Below are positions 18,232-27,380 of a DNA stretch of 64,000 bases, one piece after another (position 1 is the first letter of the stretch; each line of letters begins with the position of its first letter). The notes below the pieces were generated by a model. That model had not been told where the DNA came from and did no database searches. It saw nothing but the letters and a program-made list of their open reading frames with translations. The translations under genes were made by a program, and so were the position numbers. Location: contig JAJPHB010000162.1 in NCBI GenBank assembly GCA_021325525.1, positions 1-64,000 of the forward strand, in the 5' to 3' direction. Source of the stretch: Alphaproteobacteria bacterium (GTDB lineage Bacteria; Pseudomonadota; Alphaproteobacteria; ATCC43930; CGMCC-115725).

Positions 18232-18756
18232 GTGGCCGCGGCGGAAGACGATGACGCGGCGGGCCCCGAGCTGCCGGCGGGCGTCCGCAACTACATGACG
18301 CCGCGTGGCTTCGCACGGATGGAGGCGGAACTGCGGCAGCTCGTCCGCGAGGAGCGCCCGAAGATCGTCGACATCGTCTCCTGGGCCGCCGGCAATGGCG
18401 ACCGCTCGGAAAACGGCGACTACATCTACGGCAAGCGGCGGCTGCGCGAGATCGACCGCCGCATCCGCTTCCTGACCAAGCGCCTCGAGAGCGCCGAGAT
18501 CGTCGACCCGACGCGGCAGACCCGGCGCGACCAGGTCTTCTTCGGCGCCACGGTCACCTATCTGAATGCGCGCGGCGCCGAGATGACGGTGACGATCGTC
18601 GGCGTCGACGAAGCCGATCTCGACAAAGGTCAGGTGAGCTGGGTATCGCCCATCGCCCGGGCGCTTCTGAAAGCCCGCGAGGGTGACGTCGTCGAGCTGC
18701 GCACCCCGGCCGGCCCCGAGGCGATCGAGGTCGTGGCGATTCGCTACGGCGACTGA
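18232..18756 (+). CDS. greB: Transcription elongation factor GreB
   Basis: This protein of about 174 residues has an N-terminal coiled coil, GDRSENGDYIYGKRRLREID, that reaches into the RNA polymerase secondary channel. A C-terminal FKBP-like domain follows (VSWVSPIARALLKAREGDVV). It stimulates cleavage of backtracked RNA. GTG 18232 is chosen because alphaproteobacterial GreB proteins carry an acidic N-terminal tail before NYMTP; ATG 18295 is the shorter alternative. The start lies 14 bases after the mutase stop. Confidence 0.93.
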   Translation: MAAAEDDDAAGPELPAGVRNYMTPRGFARMEAELRQLVREERPKIVDIVSWAAGNGDRSENGDYIYGKRRLREIDRRIRFLTKRLESAEIVDPTRQTRRDQVFFGATVTYLNARGAEMTVTIVGVDEADLDKGQVSWVSPIARALLKAREGDVVELRTPAGPEAIEVVAIRYGD

Positions 18757-18853
18757 CCCAGAACTGAATCGAGGAGGGCGAGAGTTGCGCGGCGGCGCTG
18801 CGCCGAATAGCTTGTGCCCCGCAGGAAGGCTGCGGAGCCAATTGGCATCGCGG

Positions 18854-18867
18854 GCGCCTCGAGGCGC
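18854..18867. repeat. Perfect 14-bp palindrome in an intergenic repeat-like segment
   Basis: GCGCCTCGAGGCGC is a perfect palindrome, flanked by a segment (about 18835-18888) that looks like a dispersed intergenic repeat rather than coding DNA. It argues against extending the next gene upstream to the GTG at 18814. Confidence 0.4.
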
Positions 18868-18894
18868 ATCACTCGCAACGACAAGGATGGAATC

Positions 18895-19965
18895 GTGGAG
18901 ACTCGATACAAGACGCTGATCATGGGCGCGTCCTACGGATCGCTGCTGGGAGCGAAGCTGCTGCTTGCCGGGCATGAGGTCAAATTGGCCTGTCTTCCGG
19001 CCGAAGCCGAGATCATCAACAAGGAAGGCATCCGCGTCCGCCTTCCCGTGAAGGGCAGGGCCGCGCCGGTCGAGATCGATTCGCGACAGCTGCCGGGCCG
19101 GCTCTCGGCGGATGTTCCCGCCGCGATCGACCCCGCCGGTTTCGACCTCGTCGCGCTCGCGATGCAGGAGCCGCAATATGGTGCGCCCGGCGTGCGCGAG
19201 CTCCTCGACCGGGTGGCGCGGTCGCGGCGGCCCTGCATGTCGATCATGAACATGCCGCCGCTTCCCTACCTCGCGCGCATTCCTGGGCTGGCGACCGACG
19301 CTCTGAAGCCCGCCTTTACCGATGCGAGCGTCTGGCAGAGTTTCGATCCTGATCTCGTCACCCTGTGCAGTCCCGATCCGCAGGCGTTCCGCCCGCCCGA
19401 AGAGAAGGCGAACGTGCTGCAGGTGACGCTGCCGACCAACTTCAAGGTTGCGCGCTTCCCCGCGGATTCCCATACCGCCATGCTGCGGCGGATGCAGGCG
19501 GATATCGAAGCGGTTCGCTACGATACGGGCACCGGCGCGATCGAACTGCCGGTCAAGCTCAAGGTGCACGATTCCGTCTTCGTGCCGCTCGCGAAATGGG
19601 CGATGCTGCTGACCGGCAACTATCGCTGCGTCCAGAAGGATGCCGCGCGCTCGATTCGCGAGGCGGTGCACAGCGACCTCGCGGCCTCGCGCGCCATGTA
19701 TCAGTGGGTTCGCGAGCTCTGCATCGAGCTCGGGGCCTCGCCCGAGGATCTCGTGCCTTTCGAGAAATATGCGGCGGCCGCCGAGGGGCTGACGCGCCCC
19801 TCCTCGGCGGCGCGCGCGCTCTTCGCCGGCGCGCCCAATATCGAGCGGGTGGACCGCCTTGTCCAGGCCATCGCGGCGCAGAAGGGCAGAAGGTCGGCGG
19901 CGCTCGACGAGATCGTCGCGCTTGTCGATGCGCGGCTGGCGCTCAATCGCAAGAAAGTCGCCTGA
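18895..19965 (+). CDS. Ketopantoate reductase-like Rossmann-fold dehydrogenase
   Basis: This protein of about 356 residues has an N-terminal NAD(P)-binding fold beginning TLIMGASYGSLLGAKLLLAG and a helical C-terminal half. The arrangement matches the ApbA/PanE and opine-dehydrogenase-like superfamily. The glycine motif (GxSYGS) departs from the usual GxGxxG, and no partner biosynthetic gene is adjacent, so I do not assign pantoate synthesis. GTG 18895 is preferred over GTG 18814 because the upstream stretch reads through repeat-like DNA. Confidence 0.65.
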   Translation: METRYKTLIMGASYGSLLGAKLLLAGHEVKLACLPAEAEIINKEGIRVRLPVKGRAAPVEIDSRQLPGRLSADVPAAIDPAGFDLVALAMQEPQYGAPGVRELLDRVARSRRPCMSIMNMPPLPYLARIPGLATDALKPAFTDASVWQSFDPDLVTLCSPDPQAFRPPEEKANVLQVTLPTNFKVARFPADSHTAMLRRMQADIEAVRYDTGTGAIELPVKLKVHDSVFVPLAKWAMLLTGNYRCVQKDAARSIREAVHSDLAASRAMYQWVRELCIELGASPEDLVPFEKYAAAAEGLTRPSSAARALFAGAPNIERVDRLVQAIAAQKGRRSAALDEIVALVDARLALNRKKVA

Positions 19966-19999
19966 CCGGCCCCCCTCGCACGCCGAGCGTTTTCGAAAA

Positions 20000-20086
20000 C
20001 CCTCTCCCCGACGGGGAGAGGGCAGGGTGCAGTCGCGGCGGACCACAACTTGCCCTCACCCTGACCCTCTCCCGTAAACGGGAGAG
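20000..20086. repeat. Palindromic intergenic repeat pair, copy 3
   Basis: The stem CCCTCTCCCC (20000-20009) pairs with GGGGAGAGGG (20013-20022) and is followed by CAGGGTG. A second stem CTCTCCCG (20067-20074) pairs with CGGGAGAG (20079-20086) and is preceded by CCCTCACCCTGA. The two face inward. The pair lies between the convergent ketopantoate-reductase-like and carboxypeptidase genes, where it could act as a two-way terminator. Confidence 0.85.
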
Positions 20087-20105
20087 AGATATTGCCGGCT
20101 CTTAC

Positions 20106-21383
20106 TTAACTGCTCGCCACGCGAGTGGGGCTCGGCGCCACAACAGTGCATTTCAGGTGCTTGCGGTGCAGCACCGAGCAGGCGTGGTCGGCATCGTGCT
20201 TGTCGAAGCTGACGATGCGGGCGCGATAGAGGCGCTCCTTGTCGGCCTTGCCCGGCGCCAGAACCTCGACCGTCTTGCCGGAAGCCGACAGCTTCGCCAA
20301 GGCGGCGCGGGCGGCCTTCTCCGCCGAGCTGTGCCGGGAGAAGGCGCCGACCTGAATGCTCCACCTTTCGGCTGAGCGCGCGCTCGCCTTGTGCGGCGCC
20401 GCCATCGCCGCCGCCTCGGCATGGCCGATCGGCGACAGCGCGGCGACGGCGCTCGGAGCGTCCTCGGCCGTATCGTCGGCGGCTTCGGCGGTCGGCGAAT
20501 CGGTGGCGGGTTGCGTCTCGGCCTTAGCCACCATGACCCTCGGCCCGCGCTCCTCCATCGCGAAACCGGCATTGAGGAGCTGCGCCATCTCCTTGTCGCG
20601 CGCCCGCGCCGATTGGCCCCCCATGACGACGCCGATCAGGCGATGATTGTTGCGCACGGCGGAGGCGGCGAGGTTGAAGCCGGAGGCATTGATGTAGCCG
20701 GTCTTGATCCCGTCCATCCCCGGATAGGAGTTCATGAGGTGGTTGTGATTGGTGAGGATGACTCCGTGGTAGTTGTATTCGCGCGTCGCGAACACATGGT
20801 AGTGGCTGGGGAAATCCCGGTAGAGCGCCCGCGCCAGCGTCGCGAGGTCCCGTGCCGTCGTGCGGTTGGGCTGCCGGTCGGGGAGGCCCGAGGCATTGTG
20901 GAAGACGGTGTTCCTCATGCCGAGCTTGCGCGCCTTCTGCGTCATGCGCTCGGCGAAGGCGCTTTCGCTGCCGGCAAGGCCTTCGGCGACGACGGAGGCG
21001 GCGTCATTGGCGGATTTGGTCACGATCGCATAGATGAGATCGCGCACCGCGATGGTCTCGCCAGGGACGAGGCCGAGCTTCGAGGGCGCCCGGCTGGCGG
21101 CATGGGCGGAAACCGGGAATTGCTGGTCGAGCTTCACCTGCCCGTTGTCGAGCGCCTCGAAGAGCAGGTAGAGCGTCATCATCTTGGTCAGCGACGCCGG
21201 ATAGTTCAGATCGTCGGCGTTCACTTGGTGCAGGACCTCGCCGGTATCCGCGTCAATAATGATGGAGGCGTATTTTGCCTGCGCCTCCGGCGCCAGCGAG
21301 AGAATGAGAGCCGCCAACGCGGCGGCGAGAAATTTACCGAACCCGAATCTTGACGAATGCGCGCGCTGCCTCGAGCCCTGCAC
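20106..21383 (-). CDS. D-alanyl-D-alanine carboxypeptidase (penicillin-binding protein) with C-terminal SPOR domain
   Basis: This 425-residue envelope enzyme trims the terminal D-Ala of peptidoglycan stem peptides. It has a signal peptide ending APEAQA, then the three penicillin-binding motifs in order: SLTK (active Ser), SAN and KTG (in GIKTGYINASG). The region up to about residue 345 is an Ala/Pro-rich linker. The C-terminal SPOR domain (RWSIQVGAFSRHSSAEKAA) binds denuded glycan at division sites. GTG 21383 is chosen because a GGGGAGGGGG ribosome site precedes it and the signal peptide follows; the frame is open further upstream to 21542. Confidence 0.92.
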   Translation of the reverse strand: MQGSRQRAHSSRFGFGKFLAAALAALILSLAPEAQAKYASIIIDADTGEVLHQVNADDLNYPASLTKMMTLYLLFEALDNGQVKLDQQFPVSAHAASRAPSKLGLVPGETIAVRDLIYAIVTKSANDAASVVAEGLAGSESAFAERMTQKARKLGMRNTVFHNASGLPDRQPNRTTARDLATLARALYRDFPSHYHVFATREYNYHGVILTNHNHLMNSYPGMDGIKTGYINASGFNLAASAVRNNHRLIGVVMGGQSARARDKEMAQLLNAGFAMEERGPRVMVAKAETQPATDSPTAEAADDTAEDAPSAVAALSPIGHAEAAAMAAPHKASARSAERWSIQVGAFSRHSSAEKAARAALAKLSASGKTVEVLAPGKADKERLYRARIVSFDKHDADHACSVLHRKHLKCTVVAPSPTRVASS

Positions 21384-21544
21384 GATCGAACCCCCTCCCC
21401 GAAAAGCGATTCCCCAACGACTCAACTTGAAAGAGATTAAGAAATGTTGGATTCCGTGTCCACGATATCTTTGCCTCTTTTTCTTCACAGCCCGGCCGGT
21501 TCCCTGCCCCCGCAGTTGAACGCGGAGATCGGGAAGATTCATCC

Positions 21545-22225
21545 ATGACGCGCGCGCTTCTCCTCGCTTTTCTCCTCATGGGCTGCGCCAGCCTCGGCGC
21601 GAGCTCGCTGCCCATGCTCCGCAGCCTCGGCTGGTTCGACTACCTCGACGGCGCCGATATCCGCAGCGCCTGCGCCCAAGGCAGCCCCGATCGCTACCGC
21701 CTCACCTACAATGCGGTGTGGGGTCAGCAGGTGCGCATCTACGAGGTCACCGGCGACGCGGCCGCCGGGACGGCGCGCCTCGCGGCTCGGGTGTTGTTCC
21801 CGGAGGCGCCGAGCGAGATAGACCTCCGCGACCCGCTCCGAACCTTCCGCGGCCAGCGCGGCACGATCGCCCTGACACCGTCCGAATGGCGCGTCTTCGC
21901 CGACGACCTTTGGGCCAGCGGCTTCGGCGAACCCGCGCCCATTGGCCTCGTCTTGCCCTCCGATGGTTACTACTGGGTCGCGGCAGCCTGCGAGAACGGC
22001 GCCTATCACTTCAATGCATGGCGCTATCCCTCGCGGCGATTCGCCGCGCTGCGCTTTCCGGGCTTTCTCTTCGCCCACGACCCGACCGGCGTCCCGGTGC
22101 AGCCGCCCGGCCCCTCGGCGCCGCGCGGGCCGAAGAATCGCGTGACGATCGAGACCCGCGCCTATTCCATCTTCGATCTCGAAGTCGGGCGGGACGGGCT
22201 TGTCGGCGTTCCCGGGCTGCCGTGA
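21545..22225 (+). CDS. Putative lipoprotein of unknown function
   Basis: This 226-residue protein starts with a short hydrophobic signal and a lipobox (LLMGC, Cys14), so it is probably lipid-anchored. The mature part is rich in aromatic residues (GYYWVAAACENGAYHFNAW) and ends with a segment containing NRVTIETRAYSIFDLEV. I do not recognise a named family. It diverges from the carboxypeptidase gene with a short shared upstream region. Confidence 0.6.
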   Translation: MTRALLLAFLLMGCASLGASSLPMLRSLGWFDYLDGADIRSACAQGSPDRYRLTYNAVWGQQVRIYEVTGDAAAGTARLAARVLFPEAPSEIDLRDPLRTFRGQRGTIALTPSEWRVFADDLWASGFGEPAPIGLVLPSDGYYWVAAACENGAYHFNAWRYPSRRFAALRFPGFLFAHDPTGVPVQPPGPSAPRGPKNRVTIETRAYSIFDLEVGRDGLVGVPGLP

Positions 22226-22265
22226 GCGGAAGGCCGCCGATGCTGATGCTGCGCCGCACCTAAAC

Positions 22266-22315
22266 TTGACACGGACCGGCTGCCTTCATAAGTACCGCCA
22301 TATTGCAATGCAACA
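22266..22315 (+). promoter_or_regulatory. Candidate promoter and PhaR-like site before the phasin gene
   Basis: TTGACA (22266-22271) is a perfect -35 box, and CATAAG (22287-22292) is a weak -10 at a short 15-base spacing. Just downstream TGCAATGCAACA (22304-22315) resembles the TGC-rich operators of the polyhydroxyalkanoate repressor PhaR described for alphaproteobacterial phasin genes. The gene context makes this plausible; binding is inferred. Confidence 0.45.
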
Positions 22316-22358
22316 AAAGAGCGCGGTGGGTAGGGCGCCGCGAGGCAAGGAGCGAGGT

Positions 22359-22859
22359 ATGACGATCAGCCGAAAGAAGAAGACCGGCGCTGCCACAGGT
22401 AAGAGCGCCGCCACCAGCGCAAGGCGTGCCGCCGCCGCGGCGAGGAGCCGCGCCGATACGGCGCGAAGCGTGGCCGTCACGCGTGAGCCCGAGAGCGAAC
22501 TGGCCAGCGACACGGCCCTGGGGAAGCGGGACGGCGGCGCCTCGGCGGCGCCGGGCGGCATTTCCTTCGGCGGCGACAATTTCGCGGCCGTGGCCGCCGC
22601 GAATGCCGCGTTGATGAACGGATTCGAGGAGGCGGGACGGGAGATCGCAAATCAGGCGCGCCGGGCCGTCGAGGGTGCCGTCAAGACGACTCGGGCGCTG
22701 CTCTCGGCACGCGATGCCGCCGAGCTGTTCTCCGTCAACCGCAGCATCGCGCAAAATGCCTTCGAAGAGTTCCTCGCCAATTCGGCACGGCTCTCGGAGA
22801 TCGGCATCCGGACGGCGATGCGCGCTTTCGCTCCATTCGGCGATGCTCCGGCACGATGA
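22359..22859 (+). CDS. Phasin family protein
   Basis: This 166-residue protein has a Lys/Ala-rich N-terminal half and an amphipathic helical C-terminal half (FAAVAAANAALMNGFEEAGR, then FSVNRSIAQNAFEEFLANSA). That layout fits phasins, which coat polyhydroxyalkanoate granules. ATG 22359 follows an AAGGAG ribosome site by about 7 bases. The organism therefore probably stores PHA. No synthase gene lies in the window. Confidence 0.75.
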   Translation: MTISRKKKTGAATGKSAATSARRAAAAARSRADTARSVAVTREPESELASDTALGKRDGGASAAPGGISFGGDNFAAVAAANAALMNGFEEAGREIANQARRAVEGAVKTTRALLSARDAAELFSVNRSIAQNAFEEFLANSARLSEIGIRTAMRAFAPFGDAPAR

Positions 22860-23098
22860 GCGCGGCGCCGCACAGAATTGATTAACTGACGCGCGCGTAG
22901 GGTCGATGCGGCGCGAGCGGCCTGGCGGCATCGCCGGGCCGCTCGGCATTTGGAGCCGAGCCGGGCTTCGTGCCTTCTCTCGGCGACAAGCAGTTCCCGA
23001 GCCGATGGCGAATCGGCCGGCCGGCAAAAGGGGCTTTTCGGGACGCCCTTCGACCCAATATCATGCTGTGGCAAACGCGCGCTGAAGTTCGAACGGAG

Positions 23099-23425
23099 AT
23101 GAGCGGCATCGAGAAGCGGGGCGATGAGGGACCGGCGACCGGCATCGTCGTCAAGGCCAAGCCGAAGACGAAGAAGCCCTCGATGTACAAGGTCCTGATG
23201 CTGAACGACGACTACACGCCGATGGAGTTCGTCGTCCATATCCTCGAACGGTTTTTCGCGAAGAGCCGCGAGGAGGCGACCCGGATCATGCTGCATGTCC
23301 ACCGGCGCGGCGTCGGAATCTGTGGCGTTTACACCTATGAGGTGGCGGAGACCAAGGTGACCCAGGTGATGGATTTCGCAAGGCAGCATCAGCACCCGCT
23401 GCAATGCACCTTGGAAAAGGAATGA
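23099..23425 (+). CDS. clpS: ATP-dependent Clp protease adaptor ClpS
   Basis: This 108-residue adaptor delivers N-degron substrates to ClpAP. The core shows [39 protein letters not shown], and the residues that line the N-end pocket. ATG 23099 gives the usual length; an ATG at 23063 would add 12 residues. It precedes clpA by 33 bases, as is common in Proteobacteria. Confidence 0.95.
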   Translation: MSGIEKRGDEGPATGIVVKAKPKTKKPSMYKVLMLNDDYTPMEFVVHILERFFAKSREEATRIMLHVHRRGVGICGVYTYEVAETKVTQVMDFARQHQHPLQCTLEKE

Positions 23426-23458
23426 CGGTGGCATTCGGCAGGAAAGGGACGGAAAGGC

Positions 23459-25762
23459 GTGCTCTCGCGCAATCTTGAGAAGACCCTGCACCGGGCGCTG
23501 GCTCACGCCAATGAGCGGCGCCATGAATACGCCACGCTCGAGCATCTCTTGCTGGCGCTGACCGAGGACCAGGACGCGGTGGCTGTGCTGCGCGCCTGCT
23601 CGGTCGATCTCGACAAGCTCCGTCGCGACCTCGCGAACTATATCGACAACGAGCTGTCGAACCTCATCTCGACGCATATCGAGGATGCGAAGCCGACGGC
23701 GAGCTTCCAGCGCGTGCTGCAGCGGGCCGCCATCCATGTCCAGTCCTCGGGCCGCGAGGAGGTGACGGGCGCCAATGTCCTCGTCGCCATGTTCGCCGAG
23801 CGCGAGAGCCATGCGATCTTCTACCTGCAAGAGCAGGACATGACGCGCTTCGATGCCGTCAACTACATCTCGCACGGCATTGCCAAGGCGCCCGGCCGCT
23901 CCGAGTCGCGCCGCGTCCAGGGCGCGGAGGAGGAAGAGCGGAGCGGCGAGAAATCGAAGAAGGGCGGCCACGACGCGCTCGACGCCTATTGCGTCAACCT
24001 CAACAAGAAGGCCAAGAACGGCAAGATCGACCCGCTCATCGGCCGCGAGAGCGAGGTCGACCGCACCATCCAGATCCTGTGCCGGCGCTCGAAGAACAAC
24101 CCGCTTTATGTTGGCGACCCCGGCGTCGGCAAGACGGCGATCGCCGAGGGCCTCGCCCGTCGGATCGTTCAGCGCGAGGTGCCCGAGGTGCTGATGGGCG
24201 CCACCATCTTCGCGCTCGATATGGGTGCCCTCCTCGCCGGCACGCGCTATCGCGGCGATTTCGAGGAGCGCCTCAAAGCGGTCCTTTCCGAACTCGAAGC
24301 GCATCCGGGCGCGGTGCTCTTCATCGACGAGATTCATACGGTGATCGGCGCCGGCGCCACCTCGGGCGGCGCCATGGACGCGTCCAACCTCTTGAAGCCG
24401 GCGCTTGCCAGCGGCACGATCCGCTGCATCGGCTCTACCACCTATAAGGAATACCGCAACTATTTCGAGAAAGACCGCGCCCTCGTCCGCCGTTTCCAGA
24501 AGATCGACGTGAACGAGCCTACGGTCGAGGATTCGGTCAAGATCCTGCGCGGCCTCAAACCCTATTACGAGCGCCATCACAAGGTGCGCTACACGGCCGA
24601 CGCGCTGCGCGCCGCCGTCGAGCTCTCGCACCGCTACATCAACGACCGCAAGCTTCCGGACAAGGCGATCGACGTCATCGACGAGACCGGCGCGGCGCAG
24701 ATGCTGGTGCCGGAGAACCGCCGGCGCAAGACGATCACGGCGAAGGAGGTCGAGACCGTCATCGCGACGATGGCGCGCATTCCTCCGAAGAGCGTCAGCC
24801 GCGACGACAAGGAGGTTCTGAAGAACCTCGAGCGCGACCTGAAGACCATGGTGTTCGGCCAGGACCAGGCGATTTCCGCGCTCACCAGCGCGATCAAGCT
24901 GGCGCGCGCCGGGCTGCGCGATCCGGAGAAGCCGATTGGCTCCTATCTCTTCTCCGGCCCGACCGGCGTCGGCAAGACCGAGGTGGCGCGCCAGCTCGCC
25001 CGCACGCTCGGCATCGAGATGACACGCTTCGACATGTCGGAATATATGGAGCGGCACACCGTCTCGCGCCTCATCGGCGCGCCGCCCGGCTATGTCGGCT
25101 TCGACCAGGGCGGGCTCCTCACCGACGCCGTCGACCAGCATCCGCATTGCGTGCTGCTGCTCGACGAGATCGAGAAGGCCCATCCCGACCTCTTCAACAT
25201 CCTCCTGCAAGTCATGGATTACGGGAAGCTGACCGACCACAACGGCAAGTCGGTCGATTTCCGCAACGTCATCCTCATCATGACGACGAATGCCGGCGCG
25301 GCCGATCTCGCGAAGCCGGCGATCGGTTTCGGCAGCGAGGTCCGGCAGGGCGACGACCATGAGGCGGTGAACCGGCTCTTCACGCCGGAATTCCGCAACC
25401 GCCTCGACGCGATCATCTCCTTCAAGGCGCTGGGCCCCGAGACGATCGGCCGCGTCGTCGACAAGTTCGTCCTCCAGCTCGAGGAACAGCTCGCCGACCG
25501 CAACGTCACGATCGAGCTCTCGGCCGAGGCGCGCAAATGGCTCGCCGAGAAGGGCTACGACCATCTCTTCGGCGCCCGGCCTCTGGCGCGCATCATCCAG
25601 GAGCACATCAAGAAGCCCCTGGCCGAGGAGCTCTTGTTCGGCCGTCTTGCCAAGGGTGGCATCGTTCGCGTCGAGCGCTCGGCGGAGGACAAGCTCACCT
25701 TCGAGTTCCGCGACCGGCCCGCGCCGGCGACGCCGCCGAAGGAGCCGGCTCTGGTCGAGTAG
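23459..25762 (+). CDS. clpA: ATP-dependent Clp protease ATP-binding subunit ClpA
   Basis: This 767-residue AAA+ unfoldase has an N-terminal Clp_N domain (HEYATLEHLLLALTEDQDA). The first ATPase has GDPGVGKTAIAEGLA and the second GPTGVGKTEVARQLART. The C-terminal D2-small domain has FGARPLARIIQEHIKKPL. It feeds unfolded proteins into ClpP. The start is GTG 23459, matching the family N-terminus, after a GGAAAGG ribosome site. Confidence 0.97.
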   Translation: MLSRNLEKTLHRALAHANERRHEYATLEHLLLALTEDQDAVAVLRACSVDLDKLRRDLANYIDNELSNLISTHIEDAKPTASFQRVLQRAAIHVQSSGREEVTGANVLVAMFAERESHAIFYLQEQDMTRFDAVNYISHGIAKAPGRSESRRVQGAEEEERSGEKSKKGGHDALDAYCVNLNKKAKNGKIDPLIGRESEVDRTIQILCRRSKNNPLYVGDPGVGKTAIAEGLARRIVQREVPEVLMGATIFALDMGALLAGTRYRGDFEERLKAVLSELEAHPGAVLFIDEIHTVIGAGATSGGAMDASNLLKPALASGTIRCIGSTTYKEYRNYFEKDRALVRRFQKIDVNEPTVEDSVKILRGLKPYYERHHKVRYTADALRAAVELSHRYINDRKLPDKAIDVIDETGAAQMLVPENRRRKTITAKEVETVIATMARIPPKSVSRDDKEVLKNLERDLKTMVFGQDQAISALTSAIKLARAGLRDPEKPIGSYLFSGPTGVGKTEVARQLARTLGIEMTRFDMSEYMERHTVSRLIGAPPGYVGFDQGGLLTDAVDQHPHCVLLLDEIEKAHPDLFNILLQVMDYGKLTDHNGKSVDFRNVILIMTTNAGAADLAKPAIGFGSEVRQGDDHEAVNRLFTPEFRNRLDAIISFKALGPETIGRVVDKFVLQLEEQLADRNVTIELSAEARKWLAEKGYDHLFGARPLARIIQEHIKKPLAEELLFGRLAKGGIVRVERSAEDKLTFEFRDRPAPATPPKEPALVE

Positions 25763-25770
25763 GAGGAGCG

Positions 25771-25788
25771 GGCGGCGCCGCGGCCGCC
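25771..25788. terminator. Possible bidirectional hairpin between clpA and rlmH
   Basis: GGCGGC (25771-25776) pairs with GCCGCC (25783-25788) in the 43-base gap between these convergent genes. There is no clear T-run. The position favours a terminator for both, but the stem is short. Confidence 0.35.
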
Positions 25789-25805
25789 TGCTTCGACGCC
25801 GGCCG

Positions 25806-26261
25806 CTATTTCCGGTGGTAGGGATGGCCGGCCATGATCTGCTGAGCGCGGTAGAGTTGCTCCAGCAAGAGGCCGCGAACGAGGAGATGCGGCCAGGTCA
25901 TGGGCCCGAGCGCGAGACGGAACTGCGCTCGCGCAAGCACCGCCTCGTCGAGGCCGTCGGCGCCGCCGATCAGAAAGGCGATTTGGCCGCCTCCCGCGTC
26001 GCGCCACTTGGCGAGTGCCCCCGGCAGCGCGGCGCTCGCCAATGACGTTCCGTGCTCATCGAGGGCCACGATGGCGGCCCGCTCGGGCAGCGCTGCGAGC
26101 AGAAGTGCGCCTTCGCGCCGACACCGCTCAGCGGCGGGCAGGGGACGCCGCTCCTCGACCTCGACGATCGACAGCGGCCAATGAATGCGTTGGGCGTAGT
26201 GCTGCTGGAGGGCCAGATGCGGCCCCTTGGCGCGTCCCACCGCCGCGATGAGGACGCGCAT
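25806..26261 (-). CDS. rlmH: 23S rRNA (pseudouridine1915-N3)-methyltransferase RlmH
   Basis: This 151-residue SPOUT methyltransferase modifies helix 69 of 23S rRNA. It shows ALDEHGTSLAS, the knot motif IAFLIGGADGLDE, LALGPMTWPHLLVRGLLLEQ and the terminal YHRK. Length is exactly typical. It ends the rplU-to-rlmH gene run, 20 bases after rsfS. Confidence 0.96.
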   Translation of the reverse strand: MRVLIAAVGRAKGPHLALQQHYAQRIHWPLSIVEVEERRPLPAAERCRREGALLLAALPERAAIVALDEHGTSLASAALPGALAKWRDAGGGQIAFLIGGADGLDEAVLARAQFRLALGPMTWPHLLVRGLLLEQLYRAQQIMAGHPYHRK

Positions 26262-26281
26262 TCAGCCTCTCGCGCGCGCCG

Positions 26282-26689
26282 TCAGGCGCGCAAAGGCTCG
26301 GACTGCTCGGCGGCCCCGTCCGGCGAATCCGCGCCCCACATCTTTTCGAGGTTGTAATAGGCGCGCACCTCCGGGCGGAAGAGGTGGACGATGACGTCGC
26401 CGGCGTCGATCAGCACCCAATCGCCTTGCGGCAGGCCTTCGAGCGACGGCCGCGGCCGCCCGCGGTCGAGCTCGTCGCGCAACCGCTCGGCCAAGGCAAC
26501 GACCTGCCGCTGCGAGCGCCCGGTGGCAATGACCATGAAATCGGCGATGCTGGACTTGCCTTCGAGGCCGATGGTGACGATGTCCTCGGCCTTGCCGTCA
26601 TCGAGCGACTTCTCGATCCGCTCGAGAAGCGCCTTGGCTGGCGCCGCGTCTTGGCGCGGCGCGGAAGTGGCATGAACTATGACGCTCAC
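26282..26689 (-). CDS. rsfS: Ribosomal silencing factor RsfS
   Basis: This 135-residue protein of the RsfS/Iojap family blocks joining of ribosomal subunits by binding L14. Motifs visible are DIVTIGLEGKSSIADFMVIA, GRSQRQVVALAERL, GDWVLIDAGDVIVHLFRPE and YYNLEKMWGAD. It begins one base after the nadD stop, as in most alphaproteobacteria. Confidence 0.95.
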   Translation of the reverse strand: MSVIVHATSAPRQDAAPAKALLERIEKSLDDGKAEDIVTIGLEGKSSIADFMVIATGRSQRQVVALAERLRDELDRGRPRPSLEGLPQGDWVLIDAGDVIVHLFRPEVRAYYNLEKMWGADSPDGAAEQSEPLRA

Positions 26690-26690
26690 C

Positions 26691-27380
26691 TCACGCGTTG
26701 ACCGTCCCGCCTCGGCCTTGCCCGGCGGCGAGGCGGGACCGGATTTCCGTCGCCGACCGAGAATCGAGGCGCGACGGAAAGAAGACCCAGGCTGGCGCCG
26801 CGAATTCGGCGAGGTTCCGTGCCGCTTCGACCGGAACCCGCCGCCGGGCGAATCGCTGCGCCGCCCTTTGCGACAATGCCCTTAAAGAATAGGAAGGGCG
26901 AGCGAAGACCGCAATGGGCACGGCGCGAAAGATGTCTTCCCACCGCTCCCAATGATCCATCTGCCCGAGATTGTCGGCGCCCATCAGCCAGACAAAGCGG
27001 GTCGCGGGAAAGCGTCGCCGCAGCACGGCGATCGTATCGGCCGTAAAGCGCGTCCCGAGGCGCGCCTCGATGTCGCTCACCTTGATCTGGCGGCCGCGTG
27101 CCGCGGCTGCGGCCCTGGCCAGACGCTCGCGAAAGGGAGCCATGCCGCGCGCCGGCTTCAGCGGATTCTGTGGCGAGACGAGCCACCAGACTTCGTCGAG
27201 ATCGAGGCTCTTCAGCGCTTCGCGGCTGAGATGGAGGTGGCCGCCATGAGCCGGGTTGAAGGAGCCGCCGAGGAGCCCGATCCGCCGCCTGTCGCGGCGG
27301 GCGAGGCTCGGCGGCAGGCGGAGAAGGGGAGAGCAGGCGGCGTCTTGGGCCGTCGCTTCTCTTGCGGCCCTGTCGCTCAG
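26691..27380 (-). CDS. nadD: Nicotinate-nucleotide adenylyltransferase
   Basis: The enzyme makes nicotinate adenine dinucleotide in NAD synthesis. The nucleotidyltransferase signature [45 protein letters not shown] and [10 protein letters not shown] are all present, so the domain is complete. The start is unclear. Between proA codons far upstream and RIGLLGG there is no ATG, GTG or TTG in frame. CTG at 27378-27380 overlaps the proA stop as CTGA and is my best guess (229 residues). A second CTG 10 codons before RIGLLGG is the other option. Confidence 0.85.
   Translation of the reverse strand: MSDRAAREATAQDAACSPLLRLPPSLARRDRRRIGLLGGSFNPAHGGHLHLSREALKSLDLDEVWWLVSPQNPLKPARGMAPFRERLARAAAAARGRQIKVSDIEARLGTRFTADTIAVLRRRFPATRFVWLMGADNLGQMDHWERWEDIFRAVPIAVFARPSYSLRALSQRAAQRFARRRVPVEAARNLAEFAAPAWVFFPSRLDSRSATEIRSRLAAGQGRGGTVNA

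Noticed and set aside
18814-18894. Upstream extension of the ketopantoate-reductase-like gene to GTG 18814
   Set aside because: The added residues come from repeat-like DNA containing a perfect 14-bp palindrome; GTG 18895 begins right at the Rossmann fold.
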